Below are positions 55,651 through 64,000 of a DNA stretch of 64,000 nucleotides, one piece after another (the first letter of the stretch is position 1; each line of letters opens with the position of its first letter). Where the stretch lies: the NCBI RefSeq assembly GCF_000005505.3, contig NC_016134.3:13250624-13314623 (forward strand), in the 5' to 3' direction. The translations under genes and the position numbers were made by a program. The notes below the pieces were generated by a model, which searched no databases, was not told where the DNA came from, and was given only the letters and a program-made list of their open reading frames with translations. The DNA is from Brachypodium distachyon. Taxonomy: Eukaryota > Streptophyta > Magnoliopsida > Poales > Poaceae.

Positions 55651-56281
55651 TCAGAAATATTGGAGCCAATGCAGGTGATGACGCACATGAAAAAATTCTC
55701 GGTTTCGCAGAAATGATGCTACTCGCCTTGGATAGCCAATGTATTGTATTTACACGTATACATGCTCCGGAACTGAAGTCACACTACTGCCACGATCGAT
55801 ACCGTAGCTGAGTAGCATGCAGATCGAGCTACAAGCCTACAGCAGCAGCATTTGCATCGCAATAATACAAACAAGTGCTGACCAGTTATGGATGAGAATA
55901 GCCAGCAAAGTGGTGTGCACAGTACAAACACGTGTGTTGTGAACGTCTGTTTGTACTGTAGTCTCAAAAAAAAAGAATAGCCAGCAAGGTGGTGTGCATC
56001 GATCCATGGCGCTGCCACATGCGATCAGAAGAAACCATAGTCTCAACAAGTCAATTTTTGTCATGGAAATAAATTCAATTAATAACCCCTAGCATAAATT
56101 AGTAGGCCAGATGGATGCCCTGCATTTTGGGAAGAAAACAAATGAATGTGTGTGCTCAATGCAATTTCAACCATGCAGGTGGCCCCTTGATGACCATGAA
56201 ACGCCTTGGGGGTGACCGCACCCTTAATCTTGGCCACACCGTATAGACAACAAATATCACTTTGTATTAGATCAATTCTGC
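55651..56281. other. Interval without a recognised gene
   Basis: A short direct repeat (GAATAGCCAGCAA.GTGGTGTGCA, 55886 and 55975) is the only structure seen. Confidence 0.5.
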
Positions 56282-56553
56282 TGTAATATAATAAATTCCT
56301 TACACGGGCCGGGCCTTAACCCCACGTGGCGACGACCAAGTCAAGGAATCCCAAAGACCGATCAAATTGCCAACAAGGCGTAGCCATGCCAACTAAGCAC
56401 CGGTCAAAGGAGTCAAAGGGTTAAGCCCCCCATACCATGGTCAAAGGAGGTAAAGTAGGGGCCAAGAAAGCTCTAGGAGTGGATTTACCACTTTACCCTC
56501 ACTTTCCCTCTCTCACAAGGGTAGCCATGGTCTTTTGTCATGGACCCCTGGGC

Positions 56554-56560
56554 TATAAAT
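56554..56560 (+). promoter_or_regulatory. TATA box in the Gypsy LTR
   Basis: GGCTATAAATACCTCCC fits an LTR promoter of Tat-type Gypsy elements. The position relative to the LTR ends is uncertain. Confidence 0.45.
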
Positions 56561-56729
56561 ACCTCCCATGAGAGCATATATCATTCACTCTCCATTGGAA
56601 TAAGATCAAAGGGGAGAGGGGTGGAGCAACTCAAGGAGCCCGCTCTCGAGTGCTTGGGTCGAACTCGAGTGCTTGGGAAGAGAACCCCCCGTTTCAAGAA
56701 CCCGCTCACCATGTCGGGGTGATACTCGG

Positions 56730-59700
56730 GGGCTCCGCCACAGGCCGAGGGTCAAAGAGACAACGCAAGGAGTATGCGCGCGAAGTCAACATCGTCGGAA
56801 CCTTCACCCCAACACCACCACCCAAGTGGGCGAGTGTACCCATTTCCTTCACCGAAGAAGACGCTAAGGGCATACGCTTCCCACACGACGACGCCCTCTT
56901 CTTGACAGCCAAGTCTCAAATTGTGAGCTCAAGAAAATACTTGTGGACGGCGGAAGCTCCGCCGACATCTTGTACCTGAGCACGCTAAAGAAGCTGATGG
57001 AACCGCAAGAAGGATACAAGAACGGTTCCTTGCAACCGTCGCTTTACCCCCTAACCGGTTTCGTCCCAGACAAGTCCATCCAGCCGCTCGGCCAAATTGA
57101 GCTCCTCACGACCTTCGGAGATGCCACTAATCATCGAACCGAGCTCGTGCGCTTCGACGTGGTGGACATGGAGGCCTCCTTCAACGCCATCCTTGACAGG
57201 ACGACCCTGAACCGCCTCTACGCGGCCGTCCACCACAACTTCCTATGCATGAAGATCCCGGGCCCAAAAGGTGTGATCACGGTTCGTGGTAAGCAATCCT
57301 CCGATAGGAAGACGCTATATCGCCACGAGACTAAGTGCGCCGAGAAGGGAGAAGCGTCCAAAAGCATCCACATGCTCTCGGGCACGGGGGAGTCCAAGGC
57401 CGATCACCCGGAACGGTATATCCCTAAGCCCCTCCCTGAGGGAGAGCTTAAGGAGATACGCGTCTCCGACAACGACGCCACGCGCATCATGAAGATCGGA
57501 GCCGACCTTTCGATCGAACTCGAGAAGAAGCTCATCGACCTACTCCGGGAGAACTCCGACCTTTTCGCGTGGTCTCCCTCCAACATGGGAGGAGTCTCAC
57601 GCGACGTCATGGAGCATCGGCTCGCCGTAAGGCTCGACAAGGCGCCCGTGAAGCAAAAACTCCGGAAACTCTCCACGGAGCGAAGCGAGGTCATCAAATA
57701 AGAAATTGCTAAGCTCTCCGAGGCCGGACTCATCCGAGAAGTTTGGCACTCTGAGTAGTTGGCCAATCCGGTCTTGGTGAAGAAAGCCAACGGCAAGTGG
57801 CGGATGTGTGTCGACTTCACCGACCTAAACAAGGCATGCCCCAAGGACGACTACCCTCTCCCGCAGATCAACCAGCTAGTCGACTCCACGGCGGGATGCG
57901 AGAGGTTAAGCTTCTTGGACGCCTATTCAGGGTATCACCAAGTCCACATGACCAAGGAAGACGAGGAGAAGACCAGCTTCATCACTCCCATTGGCACCTT
58001 CTGCTATTGTAGAATGCCTTTTGGTTTGAGGAACGCCGGCGCGACCTTCCAACACCTCGTCAGCCTTATCCTCAAAAGGGCAATTGGGGCCAACCCGGAA
58101 AAAATCCGGGCCATCCTAGAGATGGAGCCTCCTCGCTCCGTCAAAGATGTGCAACGCCTAGCAGGGAGGATGGCGGCATTAGGACGATTCGTCGCCCGAT
58201 CAGCCGAGCAGGGAGGATGGCGGCAACGGAACTAGCTCCCTTCTCGCTGGAGCTTACCGCGAGAATGGCTATAAATCCCAGGTCCTCGCCGACTTCGTGG
58301 CCGAGTGGCATGCGCCACAAACCCCGCCCGAAGAAACGTCGCCCAAGGCCGGCCCCCCCGAATCTCACTGGATAAAGAGGTTTGACGGCTCCAAGCGCCT
58401 CAACGGTGCCGGGGCTGGAGTCGTACTCGTCAGCCCCGAAGGGAAGATTCTGGAGTACGCCGCCCACCTCGACTTCAACGCAACCAATAACATGGCGGAG
58501 TACAAAGCGCTCCTTCTCGGACTCCGATTGGCTAAGGCCATGGGTGTTTGACGCCTTCTCATCCAAGGTGACTCCTAGCTGGTGATAAACCAAATGGACA
58601 AGTCATATCAATGTCTTGATGAAAGGATGAAGAAGTATATTGAAAAAGTTCACAAGATGGAACGGTACTTCCGGGGCATGGAGGTGCGACGCATCCCACG
58701 AGGAGAAAATCACCTCGTCGACAGATTGGCCCGAACGGCCGGTTCCAAGGAACCTCTGCCACTCGGCGCATTCTTCGAGGTGATCCATGCCCTATCCATA
58801 GGAGAAGAAGCCGATGACTCTGACGAAACTTCAAAGACCAGCATGGTCATCGACAATCCACCCTCTTGGATGATGCCAATTATCCGTGCCCTGAAAAAAG
58901 AGGTGGATGAGGAGGTGGAAGGAACGAGCGCCAAAACTTTGTTTGCAAAAGCAAAAATGTACGTCCTCCTCGACGGCATCCTTCACAAGAAGGGTGCGGC
59001 CGCACTACTCAAGTGCATAACCCCCGACAAGGGGGCTGAGCTCATCCAGGAGATCCACTCCAGAGTATACGGCCATCATCTTGCGCCACGAGCCACCGCG
59101 GCAAAAGCTTTACGATAGTCACTCGGCAAGATCACGTCACAGGCCATCCAGAATTTTTTTTGGGAAAACATCATATGTCGATATGGTGTCCCACGAGAAC
59201 TAACCGTGGATAACTGCAAACAGTTCGACTGTGCGGAATTCATTAAATTATGCGAATGCCTCGAGATCAAGCTGCACTTCGCATCCGTGGCCTACCCCAA
59301 GAGCAACGGCGCATGCGAGAGAGCCAATGGACTAACCCTCCAAGGACTCTGCCGAAGGTTAGAACACACGGCCAACAAGGCAAGAGGAGCATGGGGGGAC
59401 GAACTCGCCAGCGTGGTTTGGGGCCTACGCACCTCCGTAAGCCATTCCACGGGCCGAACACCATTCTCTTTGGTGTATGGCGCCGAAGCAGTTCTTCCCG
59501 CCGAGGTAGAATTCCGCTCACCTCGGGTCAAAAGACTCCAAAAAGCTACTCCACTCGCCTTCATCGAAAATGAAGAGCATCACAAGACAGCCGTCGATCT
59601 TGTGGAAGAAGCTCGTAACAAAGCCCTCATGAGGCACGCCGTCTACGAGCAGAGCGCCGCACGCTTCTACAACACGAGGGTGCGGGAACGAGCTTTCTCC

Positions 59701-59886
59701 CAAGGAGACCTCATGCTGAAAAAGAATGTCGACCCAAAACTCCAGCGCAAACTCGACCCTAAATGGGAAGGACCGTACCGCATCGCCGTGGTGTTGGGCA
59801 ATGGTGCATACCACCTCGAGAACATGGAAGGGAAAAACCTCGTCCATGCTTGGAACGGCGACAAACTCCGGCGTTTCTACGCCTAA
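56730..59886 (+). pseudogene. Gypsy pol (protease, RT, RNase H, integrase), heavily deleted
   Basis: The pre-protease stretch (ITFTEEDA-type, here SFTEEDAKGIRFPHDDALF) shifts frame into the protease motif LVDGGSSADILYLS (56943). The RT N-terminus follows, with stops TAA at 57699 and TAG at 57756. RT keeps NGKWRMCVDFTDLNKACPKD, FLDAYSGYHQ and MPFGLRNAGATFQ, but a deletion right after it removes the YVDD catalytic box and joins to GANPEKIRAIL. RNase H keeps KRFDGS, NNMAEYKAL and QGDS, with stops at 58549 and 58576. Integrase has lost the zinc finger and the first catalytic aspartate; VDNCKQF and NGACERANG remain. The frame ends at 59886. It cannot be active. Confidence 0.9.
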
Positions 59887-61285
59887 GGAGGAATCTCAAG
59901 GACGACCCTCGCCACTCCCGAAAGAAGACTATCAGCGCCCAACCGGCCATTTCCTTACGAAACTTCGGGGGATCGTAAGCACCAACGAGGCCACGTCTAT
60001 ATAAGGCTTGTAAGTGCCCATCGGGCCATACCTTAAGACAAGCAAGCGAGGGATCAATAAAAATGAGTCCTTGATAAAGAGTGACACGAGACACTCGTAT
60101 GACCCACCGTCGTAAAGGGAACCCCGTCGAACAGCAATGTCACGAAGGGACGATCCCCAAAACCGAAGTGCTGCCCTAGTGCCGCTCACCAAGGGACGCC
60201 GAAGGGCCTACGTTGGCTCAGGCATCACCTAAAAATGTCTCCGGACATAAGTCGCCACCAGCAACCCGTTCCTTGGTGGATCCTAGTGCGCCTCGAGGCC
60301 ATCCGCCAATTAGAACCAAGTCCCCCGAGGGCCAGAAGCTCCTTAAAACACATTTAAGGAGAACCGTAAATAAGTGAGTTATGCACGAGCTTACTTACCT
60401 CAGAGAACCGTGCTACCCGCGTGTGAGACGTCACGCACGGGCCTGCATGATAGTAACCGAGTTAAGGCTCCATAATAATCGCGGGAAAGCATAGCTTCCT
60501 GAAGTCCGAAGAGGAGGATTTCCGCCTGAATTTCCCCGAACGGCAGGTCGAAGTGTCCGGATCACTACCGGCATATCGATAGCGACCCCCACCAGGGTAC
60601 TAGGATCCATGGCTCGTAACCATGGCCTAAGGCGACGAAGCCAAGTCGTATCCCAACGGCGACATCAATTGATTACACAAAAGTGTGATCATAGTGAACA
60701 ATCGCGAGCTGTATAAACTAAGGAAATAAAGTACTTCGCTAAGAAGGAAATAGAGTACTCCAAAGAACACATGTCAAGCCAAGTTAACATTTCCGATAAT
60801 GTTGACCACATGGCAAAAACATAAGAAAATATATGTCGAGCTAAGTTGACATTCCCGACAATGTTGACTATATAGCAAAGCATAAAGCACATCAAAAAGG
60901 CTGCCTTACAACCTCTATGTCTAAGCCTAGAACATGCAAGTCATGAGGCTATGTCATAAGTGGATATGCAACATCGCATAAGTAAACAGCTGGGGTACCT
61001 TGTCGCCTCAAAAGGCAACAAGACTCAAGCCCCACCATCGCTCTCCTAAAGAGCAGGCTCAAGGAAATGCACGAAGCGTCGAGCCAGAGTGCGAAGAGGA
61101 GCTCCCTGGTCCGCCAGAAACTTCTTCGCCCCGTGAGTCCTCTCACCCTCAAGACCGCTCGTCCTGGCATCGTCGTCCAGGACAGCCGTGACTGCCAACG
61201 AAACAAGTCGAGCACCCGTACTCAGAAGGCACCTCTTCACGGCGGGCTCAAGAAGCTCCACCTGTGAAGTGAGCACCCTACTCGC
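59887..61285. other. Non-coding spacer of the Gypsy element
   Basis: No frame is supported. A tandem pair of about 68 bp (60771-60895) shares AAGTT(A/G)ACATT.CCGA.AATGTTGAC. This is the usual spacer between pol and the antisense gene. Confidence 0.6.
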
Positions 61286-63679
61286 CTAATCCGTCGTGCG
61301 ACACGAGGGAAGATCCGGCTGAGGGGAGCCCTTCAAACAGAGTATCATCTCTCGAATCTCCGAAGCCTGGGCAAGCAGGAGCGGGACCACCTCCGGGCGG
61401 CTATCCGAAGGGGCGCGAGCACTAGGGGCAAACACCGGTCCGAACCCGGCATCCTCCGACTCCGCCTTGAGAGAGGCGACCTCCGCTCGGGCGTGCTCCA
61501 CGTTGAGGCTGGCCACCACCAAGTCCTCCTCGGCACGACGGGTCTTTGCAATCGCATCCTTCTGGCCCTCCTCGGCAAGGTGAGCCCTCGCCTCCATGGC
61601 CGCAAGCTCCGGCGACACCCGAGAAAGCTCAACCTCGACGGCCTCCTGCCGCGCCCGCTCCGAAGCCAACTCACTCAAGGCAAGGATAGCCTTCGAGGTC
61701 TCGGCATCCAAGGCCGCCGAAAGCACCCCAACCTGAGCCTTGAGAGCGGGAAGAGTGCCTAGGGCCTCGACCAAGCCTCTCACCTGGCAAAGGAAGAAGA
61801 ATCGTGAGCGCGGGCCGGCAAAATGGATCTAGCAAGAAGGGAGACGAGGAAAGCAGACTCACAAGCTCCAATGCCTCGAGCGGATCTCTCGCTCCTCCCT
61901 CAGTCCTCGAAAGCGCCTCTCCCTCCTCCAGGATCGGGGGCTCGGCCCGGGGAGCATCAGGCGCCGCAGGCTCCGTACCTGAAACAAGACAAGAAAACCC
62001 CGTGAGAACATTCCCGAAAGGGAATTAAAACGCTCAACAAACGTGCAGTCACCGGAGACGGGAAGCTCCTCCTCCACAGGCCCACGAGTCAAAGAGAACA
62101 CCGGAACACCCGCTCCGTTGGCTTCCGAGCAGGTATCCACCACAAGCTGAAGCCCAGTCCTCTGGGTGAAAACCGCACGCTCGTGAGGCGACGGAGGCAG
62201 GATCTTCTCAATGTCGATCTTCCCGGCTAGGTGCATGTTCATGGACTCTCTCAAGGAAGACCTCGACTCAGCCACGTCGGCTAGGTCAGGAGAAGGAGCC
62301 TTCCTCTTGCGCGAACTCGGAGGACGAGGGATCTTGGGCATTGGGGCCACCGGCACACCCAACCCAAACACGACCTGAGGCTTCACCTTCCCACAAGTAT
62401 ATCTGAGGTGAGAACCAACGGCGATCATCGACGGAGTCGCACGACAAGAGTATTGCTTGCCGGCCTTGATGAGCTTCCCGAACTTGGGATCCGGGCGTAT
62501 CGGTACCGAGTCGTCGAAGCACGCCGCAACAACGTGGTGGCATCCTCCCTCGCTGATGGTATCGACGTAAGCCCGATGCTCCACCGACTTGTACGGCCCG
62601 ACCATCTGGGAAGCCCACTCGGCCGCCTTCTCTTGAGAAAAAGCCGCTGAAAAACAAGCACAAGCACTTGCCAGGGTTAGTGTCAAGCAAACAAGAATAC
62701 TTGAAGCAACGACTCAAGTACCGCAAAACTCACGCTTAGCCGCGTGGCGTGGGTGACGGAAGGCCAAGGGGATCCCCAACTCCGCCTGTTGTCGCGCCCT
62801 CATCATGAAGCGGCCCGCCATCACCATCTCCTCGAGAAGGTCGCGGAAGCTACGCTCCGAGCGAGCCGACTTGATCCCGGCAAGCTCCCACTCCTCGACC
62901 AAGGACGTACCCATGGGATGGACGACGTCCCGAAGCCCCCCAGGCCCGGACTGTCGAGGGAGCCTGCCGGAGTGACGCAAGCTTGTCTCCGAAACATCAA
63001 GGAAGAACCACCGCGAGTCCCACCCGTCGAACAGACGCACCGCGCTCTTTGCCGGCATCAGGGGGAACTCGTCGTGGAAGCTGGGACAGAGCCTCACGGC
63101 AACCGATCCAAAAGCACTCCAAGTGCTCTCGTCGGGGGTGCGACGCTCCTCCACGTGGACGATGAACAGCAACAAGAACAAACTCATGGTCGGAGGCTCC
63201 CTCAAGGCGGTCTCACAAAGCCACCTGAAGAAGTTCAGGCGCAGGATCGCCGAAGGAAGCATCTGCGCCAACTCAAGACCATAGGTATCCAAGAACTCCA
63301 GCAAGAACGGGTGCACCGGCAAGCACAATCCAGCGTGGAACCAGCTGGTGAACACGACGACGTGCCCTCGGCGCCTCTACGGCTCCAGTCGAAGCTCACC
63401 TTTGTCAGGAAGCGAGGCAAGGCCCTTGCAGAAGTAGCCCGCCTCCACGAGGTCCGACAGGTCCTTCTCGGTCGTCACCGACGCTAGAAGGATGTCAGGA
63501 ACCCGTCCCGGCACAGCCGGAAACGGCTCAGGCTCAGGTCCTCTCTCCGGGCGGGTGACCTTCTTCGACCTCCGCGGCTTGCCTCCTGACGCCCGTGCCT
63601 CGCCCCCGCTCCCGTGGGAAGCCTCCCTCTCAACGCTCCCACCGGCGCCGTCGCGACGCTCCACGTCGGATCCCGCCAT
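61286..63679 (-). pseudogene. Antisense spliced gene of the Gypsy element (exons 63679-62734, 62646-62053, 61978-61863, 61783-61286)
   Basis: Four minus-strand exons join in frame through three GT-AG introns: 62733-62647 (87 bp, GTGAGT to TTTCAG), 62052-61979 (74 bp) and 61862-61784 (79 bp). The total is 2154 nt, a multiple of three, giving 717 codons plus stop. Exon 1 starts MAGSDVERRDG and contains a domain like the putative gypsy-type transposon family (VFTSWFHAGLCLPVHPFL). Exon 2 has a basic stretch (SRKRKAPSP). Exon 4 is a coiled coil with many Glu/Ala/Leu. One in-frame TAG (63377-63379) interrupts exon 1. The function of this antisense protein is not known; the stop makes this copy a pseudogene unless read through. 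Confidence 0.75.
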
Positions 63680-64000
63680 CTCACCTACAAGGTTAGTACA
63701 AATCACTAAATTTCCTCGGAAAGCGGTTTTGGAAAATCTATGATGAAAAACGTCACGAAAGCTCAATCGTCGAGCGGGTACAAAAAAAGAAGAAGAAAGG
63801 GAGCGCGAGTGGAGCCCGGCTCCCCTCGGCCGCCTCCCAGCACATTGGCCCAGCAGAACGTCAGTGCTTAGCCGCTGGCCCACGACGCAACAAGGGCAGC
63901 AGGAGCCCAGCCCCCCGGGCAGCCCGATGCTCTCCCGAGGACCATGGCCCCACTTTGGTCTGCCCGGCAGGAGAAGCAGGCCCAGCCCGGCGACACCAAA
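63680..64000. other. Leader of the antisense gene or Gypsy 3' region
   Basis: The minus-strand frame stays open to 63883 without the composition of the conserved domain. No LTR terminus or polypurine tract is reached. Confidence 0.4.

Larger units (their letters stand above)
56282..64000 (+). mobile_element. Ty3/Gypsy (Tat-lineage) LTR retrotransposon, decayed, right end outside the window
   Basis: Protease, reverse transcriptase, RNase H and integrase occur in Gypsy order on the plus strand at 56.8-59.9 kb. A long 3' region follows with an antisense gene, as known for Tat-type elements such as Grande and RIRE2. A likely LTR begins near TGTAATATAATAAATTCC at 56282 and contains a TATA box at 56554, but its end was not found and gag is missing. 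The 3' LTR lies beyond base 64000. Confidence 0.85.

Overview
The window is nuclear DNA of a flowering plant, almost certainly a grass (Poaceae). The evidence is dense nested transposons (Copia, Tat-type Gypsy, RTE/L1-like LINEs, CACTA, Mutator-, Stowaway- and Harbinger-like MITEs, tRNA-derived SINEs), GT-AG introns, and one gene of the Xa21/FLS2-type receptor-kinase subfamily that is strongly expanded in grasses. Species cannot be fixed from sequence alone. Only one convincing intact host gene is present: a two-exon, 1115-residue LRR receptor kinase at 39.04-42.51 kb with a non-RD kinase domain, the type used in innate immune perception.

Layout. 0-2.1 kb: 5' end of a Copia element on the minus strand, with LTR, primer site, gag and protease. 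2.1-3.3 kb: a local repeat. 3.4-6.4 kb: a decayed LINE. 6.4-13.3 kb: non-coding, repeat-rich DNA with a 1.25 kb tandem duplication. 13.6-15.2, 19.2-20.5, 25.5-27.6 and 52.6-54.8 kb: four non-autonomous CACTA elements, each with a matching 3-bp target duplication, in two families. 21.5-22.0 and 28.3-30.8 kb: more LINE remains. 23.0-23.6 kb: a SINE and a 33-bp minisatellite. 24.0-24.8 kb: a Harbinger-like element. 31-39 kb: duplicated blocks leading to the receptor kinase. 43.8-45.9 kb: two NAC-domain gene fragments arranged tail to tail as a 2.1 kb inverted repeat. 48.4-51.3 kb: a flanked insertion, a Stowaway-like MITE and a Mutator-like MITE with a perfect 9-bp target duplication. 56.3-64.0 kb: a decayed Tat-lineage Gypsy element that carries an antisense gene with three frame-preserving introns.

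Much of 7-39 kb is one set of segmental duplications. At least five block types recur two to five times, and transposons sit in some copies and not in others, so empty sites can be read directly inside the window. The block just upstream of the receptor kinase is present twice: at 34.2-36.0 kb it ends about where a start codon would be but has no kinase gene behind it, so it looks like the orphaned promoter of a lost paralogue. The same duplicated block carries, on the minus strand, a short exon for a signal peptide, conserved in both copies with the same splice donor and phase.
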